From Virgibacillus phasianinus (lineage in GTDB: Bacteria; Bacillota; Bacilli; Bacillales; Amphibacillaceae), in assembly GCF_002216775.1 (NCBI RefSeq), contig NZ_CP022315.1:868001-932000 (forward strand): DNA of 64,000 nt, written 5' to 3'. How positions within the stretch are numbered: position 1 is the stretch's first letter; every line of letters starts with the position of its first letter. A program made the position numbers and the translations under genes. The notes beneath the pieces are model-generated. The model saw only the letters and a program-made list of their open reading frames with translations. It ran no database searches and was not told the origin of the DNA. This document shows positions 7,217-16,136 of the stretch, one piece after another.

Positions 7217-8461
7217 CTATTTAACATACAACTGATGAAAGTACAATTCATATTCTCTGTTGGTTTGTGTAGGCTCTTTACTGATTATTTCTCCTTTAAA
7301 GACTGTCTTCCCAGACTTCAGATCAGCAACAACTATGTTTGATTTTGTATTTTGATCGGAAATAGGGCTTGCCGCGTATACCTTTCCATCTCTAATTGTG
7401 GTAATCGGGGGCATACCACCGTACTTATTATTTATTTGCATGCTTAAACTAATTTCATCTTCGATCCTTCGATTATTAAGACTGTATGGTGTTATGGTAA
7501 TGCCTTTTTCATTAAATCTCATGAAATAAACCTTTGTTCCATTAAACATGTTGCTGTCTATGCCGTCAGTTTCAACCGCCTTCTTGATAGACTCAGGAAG
7601 TTTGATATGGTTTTTTTCTTTCCTGTCATAGTTGTATGATATATAATCACTAAGTATTTCCTCAACTTCCGGTCCTTCGGCAACTTGATCCTGATTAGCC
7701 GGTTTAAACTCTGTTACCACCTTTGCAAAAACGACATTTTCATGTTTCTCAAGGGGACTTGATTCGTTCATCATATAGATATCTGTCTGTGTATTTTCAC
7801 TCTCTTCCTGTGACATGATTTTCTTATTTTCAACCAGCTTTTTGTTTGATATGTCAAAACGATATTCTCGCACCTCTACTTTTCTATTTCCGCTATCCCT
7901 TACATGATTTTGTGTCATGACTACTATCTGATCGTTCTTCTTTTGCACGTCTTCAATCATTACCCAGTCAAGATTGGATTCATTTGGTACCGAAAGATTA
8001 AGAGAGGTGGCCTTGTCATCCTGCTTATCCAGAACAGCTATCTTAAATCGGAAATCACTCGGTTTCAAATCATTTCTTTTGTACTCCACATCGGCATAAA
8101 CTAAATATTGATTATCCTCAAAGTAAGCATTAATATCGCCATTCTTGCCTCTCATAAAACTACGGTATTCCTTTTCCAGTTCAGTAATTTTATTCTTTTG
8201 AAAGCCATTAAGCCGGTCAAAAAATGATACTTCACTATCATATCTTGTGCCAGTTGATGTAAGTTGTAATGGTTCGCCATGAAAACCGACTTGATAACTA
8301 CCATCCAAAACAATGGACTGTACCTCTTTTTCATCCCCACTCTGTTTTTTTATCACAAATTCTGGTTTCTGCGGCGCCGATATTGCAGCATTCACGTAAT
8401 ACGCCCCTACACCAAATACGATAACAGCAATAACTAATGCAGCCTTCCAATATTTTCTCAT
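7217..8461 (-). CDS. Membrane-anchored extracytoplasmic protein of the ABC operon
   Basis: A 414-aa protein with a single N-terminal hydrophobic helix (residues about 5-24, AALVIAVIVFGVGAYYVNAA), then a soluble, mostly beta-strand domain rich in charged residues. No lipobox cysteine is visible, so it is probably anchored by the uncleaved helix with the bulk outside. The ATG at 8461 has AAGGAGGGG upstream; the in-frame extension to 8518 overlaps the permease gene. It is the last gene of the GntR-ATPase-permease operon, 14 nt after the permease stop. Probable accessory or sensing subunit; no named family recognised. An IS605-type element lies directly downstream. Confidence 0.75.
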   Translation of the reverse strand: MRKYWKAALVIAVIVFGVGAYYVNAAISAPQKPEFVIKKQSGDEKEVQSIVLDGSYQVGFHGEPLQLTSTGTRYDSEVSFFDRLNGFQKNKITELEKEYRSFMRGKNGDINAYFEDNQYLVYADVEYKRNDLKPSDFRFKIAVLDKQDDKATSLNLSVPNESNLDWVMIEDVQKKNDQIVVMTQNHVRDSGNRKVEVREYRFDISNKKLVENKKIMSQEESENTQTDIYMMNESSPLEKHENVVFAKVVTEFKPANQDQVAEGPEVEEILSDYISYNYDRKEKNHIKLPESIKKAVETDGIDSNMFNGTKVYFMRFNEKGITITPYSLNNRRIEDEISLSMQINNKYGGMPPITTIRDGKVYAASPISDQNTKSNIVVADLKSGKTVFKGEIISKEPTQTNREYELYFHQLYVK

Positions 8462-8475
8462 GTATGTACCCCTCC

Positions 8476-9309
8476 TTACACTGTTACTTTTTTCTTTAAT
8501 AAATAGCCACTCGTCCATATAGAACAGGCCAATATTATCGCGGCCATAACGACTTCAATTGCTAACAACTCAATCGGGTAGAAAAACTCATTTAACACAA
8601 ATGACTGAAGTATCATCGGTATAATAAAAACAACTACTGCCACTAAACTATATAAAACCCCTATTAGTACCCCTTTCCATCGGTAGCTCCGTTCAAATAG
8701 GATCGCTGTGAACATAATGCTTACAATCACAAAACCTGCCCCATAATATAAGAAGAACTCTACAAAACTGTTAGGTATGATGACTAGTAATTCAGGCAAA
8801 CTGCCAATAATGTCCTGAATGCCTAAATCCACTCGAAATTCATTTGGCACCATCCATTTAAAAATGGTTGTTTCAATAGGAAGCAAAATAAGTTGAAATG
8901 CCACAAATCCGAATGTCGTCAAAAGTATCGTTGTCGCCTTAGCAAAAAATACATTTAATCTTGCAGTTGGAAGCATTAATAATCGATAGATGAACGTGTT
9001 TTTGCCAAACCAGTCACGATACCAAATAAAGAAAATATAGAACGCTATCGCTGCAATACACAAGGCAATCGGTCCGAGAAACCATACACTGCCTACGATA
9101 TCACTGAAACTCATTGGTCCGCGTCTGGACAAAAAAGCTGCTTTTGACATCATATCTTCATAGATTTTTTCGTTTGCTAGGTTTACATACATTTTGGACA
9201 ATATAATAACTCCCGCAATCTGAACTAGAAGTATTATCCCAAGCAGCACTGTAAACAATTTAGCGAAACGGTTGATTTCAAAATTAACTAGTTTCAAGTA
9301 GCGACTCAT
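8476..9309 (-). CDS. ABC transporter permease subunit
   Basis: A 277-aa membrane protein with six predicted transmembrane helices, including an N-terminal helix (LFTVLLGIILLVQIAGVIIL) and a large first extracytoplasmic loop. This is the layout of ABC-2-type permeases that pair with YtrB-like ATPases. Its ATG overlaps the ATPase stop (ATGA), showing tight coupling. The substrate is unknown; related GntR-linked systems often respond to cell-envelope antibiotics, which is only a hint. Confidence 0.82.
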   Translation of the reverse strand: MSRYLKLVNFEINRFAKLFTVLLGIILLVQIAGVIILSKMYVNLANEKIYEDMMSKAAFLSRRGPMSFSDIVGSVWFLGPIALCIAAIAFYIFFIWYRDWFGKNTFIYRLLMLPTARLNVFFAKATTILLTTFGFVAFQLILLPIETTIFKWMVPNEFRVDLGIQDIIGSLPELLVIIPNSFVEFFLYYGAGFVIVSIMFTAILFERSYRWKGVLIGVLYSLVAVVVFIIPMILQSFVLNEFFYPIELLAIEVVMAAIILACSIWTSGYLLKKKVTV

Positions 9310-9995
9310 ACCTGATACACCGCCCTCATCACATCCACAACAGATTTTCCTTCACTTTCACGGGATTCCTCCGCGTTAAACTCCTTGATGACAATTCCTT
9401 CGTCCAGCAACACAACTTTATCAATGAGATGTTCAATATCATTAATTTCATGTGTGGTAATAATAACACCGCGGTCCTCAATCAAATGACTGGCAAATAC
9501 ATTGGCAATTTGTTCGCGGCTGAACATATCAATCCCGGAAAAGGGCTCATCCATTAATACGTAATCAACATCCATCGCTAAACCGAGTAATAAATTCACT
9601 TTGGCTGTGTTCCCTTTTGATAAGGAAGAGATTTTATCGTCCTCATTTAATTTAAAGAATCCGAGTAATTCAATTGCGCGCTTTTGATTCCAACATGTAT
9701 AAAAGTCTTTCATAAACTCCATTGCTTCAGAAATCCTCATTTGCGGCAGCATGGTTATCGCATCCGGTATAAAGGTTATTTTCTCAAAAGAGTGTTTGTT
9801 AATGGACTCACCGTTTATTAAAATTTGCCCGCTGGTAATTGGGGTCAGCGCCATAATTGCATTTAAAATCGTTGTCTTCCCAACACCGTTTATCCCAATT
9901 AAGCAGGTTATTTCCCCTTTGTTAGCCGTAAAAGATACACCTTTCAATATTTCTTTTCGACCATACCTTTTTGTTAGTTCTTTTACTTCAATCAT
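9306..9995 (-). CDS. ABC transporter ATP-binding protein (YtrB-like)
   Basis: A 229-aa nucleotide-binding subunit. Walker A is GINGVGKTT (about residues 34-42), Walker B is DYVLMDEPFSGID, and the H-loop is ITTHE. The signature motif is SLSKGN rather than LSGGQ, a pattern seen in this GntR-linked subfamily. It overlaps the GntR gene by 4 nt upstream and the permease by 4 nt downstream, so the three are translationally coupled. Confidence 0.92.
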   Translation of the reverse strand: MIEVKELTKRYGRKEILKGVSFTANKGEITCLIGINGVGKTTILNAIMALTPITSGQILINGESINKHSFEKITFIPDAITMLPQMRISEAMEFMKDFYTCWNQKRAIELLGFFKLNEDDKISSLSKGNTAKVNLLLGLAMDVDYVLMDEPFSGIDMFSREQIANVFASHLIEDRGVIITTHEINDIEHLIDKVVLLDEGIVIKEFNAEESRESEGKSVVDVMRAVYQV

Positions 9996-10369
9996 TCTTT
10001 AACCCCCTTACTTTTGTACGTTTTTTCCACTAATTTCAGCAATTCTTCAAGTGGAACATTAATTGGTTGCACTAACTCAACAAATGAATGTACAGCCTCA
10101 TGTAACAATTCGTCCCTCACCTTCCCCAAGGTTTGTTCATTGTTGGTAATTTTACTGGGATGGTTCTTTTCCGTCCGGATCAATCCCTGCTCTTCCATCT
10201 CCTTGTATGCCCGTTGTGCAGTATTTGGATTGATCTTAATCCGATTTGCCAATTCGCGCCTTGATGGAATTTCCTCACCAGGCGCTAAGTCACCGACAGC
10301 AATTTGTTCCTTAAAATACCGAACAACCTGTAAATAAACTGGATCGCGATTATTAAAGTTCACATTCAT
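9992..10369 (-). CDS. GntR family transcriptional regulator (YtrA subfamily)
   Basis: A 125-aa protein: an N-terminal winged helix (residues about 10-75; IPSRRELANRIKINPNTAQRAYKEMEE) and the short C-terminal dimerisation tail that marks the YtrA subgroup. It is first in the operon with an ABC ATPase, a permease and a membrane-anchored protein. A dyad that overlaps its own promoter (10451-10468) makes autorepression likely. The ATG at 10369 is the only good start; AGGAG is just upstream. Confidence 0.9.
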   Translation of the reverse strand: MNVNFNNRDPVYLQVVRYFKEQIAVGDLAPGEEIPSRRELANRIKINPNTAQRAYKEMEEQGLIRTEKNHPSKITNNEQTLGKVRDELLHEAVHSFVELVQPINVPLEELLKLVEKTYKSKGVKE

Positions 10370-10450
10370 CGAAACAACTCCTAAAGGTCTTCGTTGTAAA
10401 TCATCTATTTAGTCATCGTATGTATTAAGTCGTTCATACACATTATGTAT

Positions 10451-10481
10451 GTATTATATGTATAATACACTTTTTTGTCAA
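10451..10481 (-). promoter_or_regulatory. Promoter and operator of the GntR-ABC operon
   Basis: On the minus strand: TTGACA (10476-10481), exactly 17 nt, then TATAAT (10453-10458), a consensus promoter. A perfect palindrome GTATTATA-TG-TATAATAC (10451-10468) covers the -10. This position fits repression by the operon's own GntR protein. Confidence 0.75.
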
Positions 10482-10678
10482 TATGAGTGAAAGCCTTTTA
10501 TAATCTTTGATATACTAGCATTACACCGCTACATGTTGATGGGAGCACCACGATAAAAATTGCAGTCCTATCCGAAAAAATAATTGAAAAATATAAACGT
10601 TGTTACTTCCTATTCATACTCAGTTCATAAAGGAAGTGTAGTATATAACTACATAGTTAATTAAAGGGAGAGATTGCC

Positions 10679-11071
10679 TTGAATAAATATAGTAAAGCTT
10701 TACTAAGAGTGTCAGCGGCCTTCGCGTTAGTAGGCGCATTTATTGGATCACATATGGCCGGGTCTGGTGCGTATGAATTCAAAACAGTACACGCACACAT
10801 TTTGGTTGTTGGGTGGTTAACCTTATTTGCATGGTCCGTCTTTTATAAAGTCTATAAACCAGCCAATAAAGTTTTATCTTTACTTCATGTATGGTCGGCA
10901 ATCATTGGTGCCATTGGACTTACATCCGGTATGTGGTTGTATTATGTAAAACCGTTTGACATTGGGGATACCCTTACAAACGTGTTTTTCATTGTCGGCG
11001 GATCAATCATGCTGTTAAGTTTTATCTTCTTCTTTATCCTGACATTTATGAAAACCGAGGAAGAGAAATAG
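10679..11071 (+). CDS. Four-helix membrane protein with conserved histidines
   Basis: A 130-aa protein with four transmembrane helices. Helices 1 and 2 carry GSHMAGSGAYEFKTVHAHIL and GWLTLFAWSVFYK. The HxH pair and tryptophans resemble the small haem-copper-oxidase-like membrane proteins of Bacilli, but the haem-binding role is an inference. The start is TTG at 10679, with GGGAGAG upstream. Upstream sequence (10600-10650) has a direct repeat TTCATA and an imperfect dyad ACTTCCT/AGGAAGT, possibly regulatory. It ends in a bidirectional terminator shared with the convergent MurE-like gene. Confidence 0.75.
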   Translation: MNKYSKALLRVSAAFALVGAFIGSHMAGSGAYEFKTVHAHILVVGWLTLFAWSVFYKVYKPANKVLSLLHVWSAIIGAIGLTSGMWLYYVKPFDIGDTLTNVFFIVGGSIMLLSFIFFFILTFMKTEEEK

Positions 11072-11087
11072 TAAAGAAAAGTGTAAA

Positions 11088-11123
11088 AAAAGCCCGAAAC
11101 CTTTCAAAAAGCTTCGGGCTTTT
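11088..11123. terminator. Bidirectional rho-independent terminator
   Basis: AAAGCCCGAA pairs with TTCGGGCTTT, with A-run and T-run on either side. It lies between convergent genes ending at 11071 (+) and 11126 (-). Confidence 0.9.
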
Positions 11124-11125
11124 AT

Positions 11126-12652
11126 TTATAAATCCTCTTGTAACGCATGTCCAGTGACAGACTGTAAGTCATTAAAGTACTCATGAATAATCACTTCATC
11201 TGAATGTGGTATTTTTTCACCCTTTACAATTTGCGCCCCATTTATACACCCGCTTGTCAACACGATAATATCCCCTTCATCCCCTAAAGATAATGCCTTT
11301 TTCACACCATCTTCTCTAGTCAAAGTTGGATGGATATTTTCGTCAAAACGGTTTGAAAAGCCACCATAAACTTTATCAACAATATCTCTTGGATCGTTAT
11401 ATCCAGGATGGTCAACTGTAACAACGACAGAATCTGCTTTGCCATCCACCGCGTTTGCCATCTTCGGCATCTTATTGAAATCCCGAATTCCAATACCTGC
11501 AATCATCACAATCAGACGTTTATACGATAGCTTGTGTACCTCCGACAACAAACTTCTAAGTGCTACTGGTGTGTGCGCATAATCAAGAATAATTTTCCTT
11601 CCAGCAGTACCTTCCTGGATAAGCTCAAACCTGCCTTCAGGGTTTTCAATATGGGATAGGGCTTGGACAATTTTTCCCGCCGTATAACCAGCATCAATTG
11701 CTACACAAACCGCCGCCAATAGATTTGCCACATTATAAGCACCGAACACAGGAGTTTGCACACGATGCGTTTCACCCATAACCTCTAAATCGATAAGTGA
11801 TCCATTGTCGTTAACCATGATATTTGTTGCCTTCACATCTGCTTGTGACTCACTTAACAGGCTGTACGTAAGAATATCACCCTCACATGTTTCAAGGATA
11901 TCAGCAGCCATCGCTGGATCATCAGCATTAACTACTGCAGTCTTCACCTGTTCAAATAACTTCAACTTTGCTTTTTTATAGTTTGCAAAGTTTTTATGGT
12001 ATTCGATATGCTCTGGAGACAAATTTGTATGTACGCCTACGTCAAATAAAATACCTTCCACTCTTTTTTGTTCAATAGCAATGGAAGAGACCTCCATCGC
12101 AACTGCTTTATCACCCGCAGCATAAAGTTGGTCAAAAATCTCATGGATATCTGATGATTCTGGTGTCGTCGGCGTACTCGGTTGAAAATCCAGCTTTCCT
12201 TTAGAAGACCATACTCCAGTTGTACCAATTGAACCCGCGGGTAAACCCAAGTTATTCAATAATGATTTTACATAAGCTGCAACGGTTGTTTTTCCATTTG
12301 TGCCTGTAATTCCTATTGTATATAAATCTTTGTACCTGAAATCATGAAAGAGAAGAGACAGATTCGCAACAGCGATACGCACATGGGAAACATATAAAAA
12401 TGTGCAATCAGGGTAATTCTCAGAAGTTCGCTTCAAAACTTCTTCATTATTGCCAAGTAAAACAGTTGCCCCCTGCTCAATTGCATTTTTTATATAAAGA
12501 TGCCCATCCTCATTTTCACCTGCAATGCAAGCAAAAGCGGATCCATCGATAACTTTTCGCGAGTCGTATGTTATCGATGAAATTCTGTTTTCTTCCGTAC
12601 CATATATTTTTAAAACACCTATCTCGTTATCATTTTTAAAGTCTATATTCAT
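11126..12652 (-). CDS. MurE-like Mur ligase (UDP-MurNAc-peptide synthetase family)
   Basis: A 508-aa ATP-dependent amide ligase with the three Mur domains. ATP loop TGTNGKTT at about residues 116-123, the substrate strand TPTTPES, the lysine expected to be carbamylated in YKKAKLKLF, and DYAHTP. At the position of the DNPR motif that selects meso-diaminopimelate in MurE it reads DHPGYNDP. It also lies outside any dcw cluster. So it may be a paralogue with another acceptor amino acid rather than the housekeeping MurE. The ATG at 12652 has GAGGTG upstream. Monocistronic. Confidence 0.85.
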   Translation of the reverse strand: MNIDFKNDNEIGVLKIYGTEENRISSITYDSRKVIDGSAFACIAGENEDGHLYIKNAIEQGATVLLGNNEEVLKRTSENYPDCTFLYVSHVRIAVANLSLLFHDFRYKDLYTIGITGTNGKTTVAAYVKSLLNNLGLPAGSIGTTGVWSSKGKLDFQPSTPTTPESSDIHEIFDQLYAAGDKAVAMEVSSIAIEQKRVEGILFDVGVHTNLSPEHIEYHKNFANYKKAKLKLFEQVKTAVVNADDPAMAADILETCEGDILTYSLLSESQADVKATNIMVNDNGSLIDLEVMGETHRVQTPVFGAYNVANLLAAVCVAIDAGYTAGKIVQALSHIENPEGRFELIQEGTAGRKIILDYAHTPVALRSLLSEVHKLSYKRLIVMIAGIGIRDFNKMPKMANAVDGKADSVVVTVDHPGYNDPRDIVDKVYGGFSNRFDENIHPTLTREDGVKKALSLGDEGDIIVLTSGCINGAQIVKGEKIPHSDEVIIHEYFNDLQSVTGHALQEDL

Positions 12653-12766
12653 CGTTGCACCTCGCAAATTTTTCGAGTCATCGTTGGATACGGGTATTAT
12701 TATAGGGTTTACCTTATTTTACCCTTCTGAAAAACATGCTATTCGAATTAAATTATCGACTTAACA

Positions 12767-14257
12767 CTATTTAGCCTTGCCTCGATCCTCTTGTTTAACA
12801 GCCTTGAAAAACGAGGCGCCCATTAGCAGGATGACAATTGAGAAAGGTAATGCTGCAATGATCAGGACATTCTGCAGTCCTTGTGTCCCACCAAAGTAAA
12901 CGACGATTGCAGCCATAGCGGATTGCGCTAATCCCCAAACAATTTTCACAGAATTTGATGGATTTATATGACCATCGGTACTTAGCATCCCAAGAACGAA
13001 TGTTGCAGAGTCTGCTGAAGTTATGAAAAAGATAGCAACAACAAAAATGGTGATAATTGACATCAATGTACCTAATGGATATTCCTGTAATACCCCAAAT
13101 GTTGAAGTTTCTAAAGAAAACTCGGAAATTGCTGCTATCCCATTCTGTTCAAGGTTAAGTGCGGATACACCAAAGACGGCAAAGAAAATAAAGCAAACCA
13201 AAGCCGGAACAATTAGAACCCCAAGCATAAATTCTTTTACAGTCCGCCCTTTTGAAATCCTTGCAATGAAGATTCCTACAAATGGCGCCCAGGAAATCCA
13301 CCAAGCCCAATAGAAAATTGTCCAACTATTAATCCAAACACGATTATCGTGATCCAATGGCGCTAAATGGAAACTCATATCAAAAAAGTTCGAGATATAT
13401 CCACCAAGTGTGCTGGTAAACATATTGAGAATATATAGTGTTGGACCAACGATAAATAGGATAAGCAACAGAATAAACGCCAGTCCCATATTAATATTAC
13501 TTAAGTATTTAATACCACGGCCAATCCCCGACCAGGCTGAGCCAATAAATAACGCCGTTGCGACCGCCAGGATAATTAAAAGCACCGTAAAATTATTTGG
13601 AATATCAAACAAAAATGATAAACCACCATTTATTTGTGCAGAACCGAAGCCAAGCGTTGCCGCAACACCTACCACTGTTGCGACAACTGCCAGGGTATCA
13701 ATCATTTTACCGATGATGCCCCGCATCGCCTTTTCACCAAATAACGGAACGAGTGTGGCGCTAATTAAACCAGGCGCGTCCCGATGGAATTTAAAATAGG
13801 CAAGGACAAGTGCAACTATTCCGTATACTGCCCATGCATGAATGCCCCAATGAAAAAATGAATATTGAAGCGCTTCTTTAACTGCCTCATCGGTTCCGGG
13901 TTCCGCCGATGGGGTACTTTTAAATGCATGTGAAATAGGCTCCGCTGTTGTCCAAAAAACTAAACCCATTCCCATTCCGGCACTAAATAACATGGCAAAC
14001 CAGGAAACTAAACTAAACTCAGGCTTATCTCCATCTTTTCCCAGTTTGACACTGCCGAACTTAGAAAAGATTAGATAAATACAAAAAATCAGCATGATCA
14101 TAATGATAATTAAATAATACCAACCAAAATGCACAGATATGAATTTTGTAATGGCAGCGGTAGCTTCCTGCAAATTATTTGGTGCAATCGATCCCCATAT
14201 TACAACCGCCACACAGACAATAAGTCCATACCAAAAGACTAATGTTACACTCTTCAC
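12767..14257 (-). CDS. BCCT family osmolyte transporter (glycine betaine type)
   Basis: A 496-aa, 12-helix sodium-coupled transporter of betaine, choline or carnitine. The family's glycine-rich stretch SAGMGMGLVFWTTAEP is intact, as is the aromatic box helix YWAWWISWAPFVGIFIARI. The intact GMGMG motif favours betaine or proline-betaine uptake (OpuD/BetP type). The start is GTG at 14257, with GAGGTGG upstream; the longer frame to 14380 is a translation of a family A repeat. Expressed from the promoter at 14521-14549 with a leader of about 250 nt that contains that repeat. Fits a salt-stressed lifestyle. Confidence 0.92.
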   Translation of the reverse strand: MKSVTLVFWYGLIVCVAVVIWGSIAPNNLQEATAAITKFISVHFGWYYLIIIMIMLIFCIYLIFSKFGSVKLGKDGDKPEFSLVSWFAMLFSAGMGMGLVFWTTAEPISHAFKSTPSAEPGTDEAVKEALQYSFFHWGIHAWAVYGIVALVLAYFKFHRDAPGLISATLVPLFGEKAMRGIIGKMIDTLAVVATVVGVAATLGFGSAQINGGLSFLFDIPNNFTVLLIILAVATALFIGSAWSGIGRGIKYLSNINMGLAFILLLILFIVGPTLYILNMFTSTLGGYISNFFDMSFHLAPLDHDNRVWINSWTIFYWAWWISWAPFVGIFIARISKGRTVKEFMLGVLIVPALVCFIFFAVFGVSALNLEQNGIAAISEFSLETSTFGVLQEYPLGTLMSIITIFVVAIFFITSADSATFVLGMLSTDGHINPSNSVKIVWGLAQSAMAAIVVYFGGTQGLQNVLIIAALPFSIVILLMGASFFKAVKQEDRGKAK

Positions 14258-14316
14258 TCTTCCACCTCTAATATGTATGTATTTTTTTAAACTGATGTTT
14301 TTTATAAATAAAAATC

Positions 14317-14440
14317 TGTCTAGCTCCAGCGCACAGAAGCTGCCGTCATAAGCAATGGACACGACGAACGCTAAACCCATGCGTTCTACGGCCCCTTGCT
14401 TATGCGTCCGCTTCTAAACGGGGCGCTTGCGCCTTTCTTA
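14317..14440 (-). repeat. Family A hairpin repeat, copy 2
   Basis: Full-length copy in minus orientation (TGTCTAGCTCC at 14317; ...CTTTCTTA at 14440). It lies between the BCCT promoter and its start codon, so it would be part of the 5' UTR, in the sense orientation. Confidence 0.85.
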
Positions 14441-14520
14441 GTATTTGTATTATGTCTCTGACATATTCCCTGTTTTATAATATATAAAACCATTTGCCAT
14501 CGGTTTCTATCCGAGTTTTA

Positions 14521-14569
14521 TGTATATTAGCGCGCCTAGTACTTGTCAATATACGGGCAGATACTAGGC
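14521..14569 (-). promoter_or_regulatory. Promoter of the BCCT gene with flanking inverted repeat
   Basis: Minus strand TTGACA (14544-14549), 17 nt, TATACA (14521-14526). The -35 is bracketed by the inverted repeat GCCTAGTA (14534-14541) and TACTAGGC (14562-14569) with a 20-nt spacer: a possible operator. The same dyad could act as a hairpin after the upstream MBL gene, but no T-run follows. Confidence 0.55.
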
Positions 14570-14575
14570 CCTAAT

Positions 14576-15523
14576 TTAAATTTTCAGCTTTTGGAAATAA
14601 TCAATAATCCCTAAGGAACTTACTTGCATATCTAAATTTATTAAATAATAAACATCATGCTCATCAGATACATGTATAGATCCCAAATATTCTTTCACGC
14701 GAAACACCAACCTGTTCGCTAGCTCAGCATAGCCACCCTTAGAAGCGTATACTTTCTCCCCTTCTTCCACAAAAACATCCAGCCATTCGGATACCTGGTC
14801 CAAAGCCTTGTCAATTTTTGTAGTCATTCCAAAGTGCCCGAAATAAATTCGGTCTACATGTAATGCCCTTACTCGATTAATCGATGTTTGCATTGCTACA
14901 GGGTCAAAGTGATTTGGTGAGGTAGACGGCAGAAAGAAGTCAATTCCATCACGAACTAGCTGCTGATAACGGATTCCTACGGTGTCTCCGGTAAAGATTC
15001 CATTACTAACAGGATCGTAAATACTGAAATGGTGCTTCGCGTGACCAGGTGTATCAAAAAATTCCAGTGTACAATCAGATCCTATTTTTAGTTCCTCCCC
15101 TTCTCCTTTGACGATTAGTTTATCTTCCTCAATAGGAACGATTGGATCAAATAATTCCGTGAAGCTTTCTCCATATACGGCGCGAGCGCCTGCTGCAAGT
15201 TTTTTTGGTGCAGCTAAATGACGCGCACCCCTTGGGTGAACCACAACTTTAGCATTCGGACAATCTCTTACTAACAAGCCTGCCCCGCCAGCATGGTCTA
15301 AATGAACATGTGTAACGATAATATATTTTACTTCCTCCAATGCGAAACCCAGTGAATCCAAACCGGACTTAACATATTTAACTGATGGACTTGGCCCTGT
15401 TTCAATCAAAGTGAGCTCATCTTCTTCAATTACATATGTACCGGTGCGTTCCGGTTTTCCTAAGTCGAATCCATCAATTAGGTATATACGGTCATCTATT
15501 CGTATTGGTTTTTTCATTTCCAT
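14576..15523 (-). CDS. MBL-fold metallohydrolase
   Basis: A 315-aa cytosolic metallo-beta-lactamase-fold hydrolase. The metal motif HVHLDHAGG is at about residues 72-80, the second histidine is in DTPGHAKHHFS, the bridging aspartate in IFTGDTVG, and the last histidine in IYFGHFG. The fold covers residues about 10-225; the C-terminal 90 residues are helical. The substrate is not deducible. The ATG at 15523 follows AGGAGGG. No neighbour on the same strand close enough to form an operon. Confidence 0.9.
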   Translation of the reverse strand: MEMKKPIRIDDRIYLIDGFDLGKPERTGTYVIEEDELTLIETGPSPSVKYVKSGLDSLGFALEEVKYIIVTHVHLDHAGGAGLLVRDCPNAKVVVHPRGARHLAAPKKLAAGARAVYGESFTELFDPIVPIEEDKLIVKGEGEELKIGSDCTLEFFDTPGHAKHHFSIYDPVSNGIFTGDTVGIRYQQLVRDGIDFFLPSTSPNHFDPVAMQTSINRVRALHVDRIYFGHFGMTTKIDKALDQVSEWLDVFVEEGEKVYASKGGYAELANRLVFRVKEYLGSIHVSDEHDVYYLINLDMQVSSLGIIDYFQKLKI

Positions 15524-15611
15524 CCCTTCCCTCCTACCCTAAAATGCCAGTATAAACTATCAATAATTTAACATACTAAGAAATATTAGCCAATAAAGGA
15601 GGAATATTGAT

Positions 15612-16070
15612 ATGAAAACTATTTTGTACCTCGTATTAACAATAATGGTAGTAGTTGCTGTTTCATTAAATAACGATGGAGAAAATAACACTGCGCAACA
15701 AGGCAATGAGTTATCCAGTAACCATTCGTCCGTGGAGGTGATGAGCAGTGAAACACCTTCATTAATGAACGGACTTAATCAAGTTCTAGCTTCGTTAAAC
15801 GAATTAAAGTCTGTAGTAATGAAAGCCACCGAAAACAAAAAGAAATTAAAGGGGATTGCTGAAAAGGTGGGAGAAAACTGGGACAAAATTGAAAAACAGG
15901 TGGAAGAAAAGTATCCCGATGACTACGAAAACATTGAGAAAAGTCTCTATCCATTGCTGGCTGAGGCAAAGAAAGAACAACCCAACCTGGCAAACATAGG
16001 ACAATTACTAAAAGATAGCACCAAGAAGCTGGAAGCGTTCAAGAAAAAAGTGGCAAATAACCCATCCTAA
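15612..16070 (+). CDS. Exported small helical protein of unknown function
   Basis: A 152-aa protein with an N-terminal hydrophobic signal or anchor (residues 1-18, ILYLVLTIMVVVAVSL), a polar linker, and a charged helical domain (residues about 50-150). The NWDKIEKQVEEKYPDDYENIE stretch recalls the extracytoplasmic helical domain next to FTR1-type iron permeases; this is a weak resemblance, and no iron gene is nearby. AAGGAGG upstream of ATG 15612 gives a strong start. The gap to the next gene is 66 nt, so the two may be cotranscribed. Confidence 0.7.
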   Translation: MKTILYLVLTIMVVVAVSLNNDGENNTAQQGNELSSNHSSVEVMSSETPSLMNGLNQVLASLNELKSVVMKATENKKKLKGIAEKVGENWDKIEKQVEEKYPDDYENIEKSLYPLLAEAKKEQPNLANIGQLLKDSTKKLEAFKKKVANNPS

Positions 16071-16136
16071 GTATCTGTATAAGAAGTCGGTTTTAGCAAA
16101 AAATAACCCTGATTAACTTTAAGGAGGCTTTTTAAC

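Noticed and set aside
14257-14380. 41-codon N-terminal extension of the BCCT frame
   Set aside because: It is the translation of a family A repeat; the GTG at 14257 has a good ribosome site and gives the normal family start.
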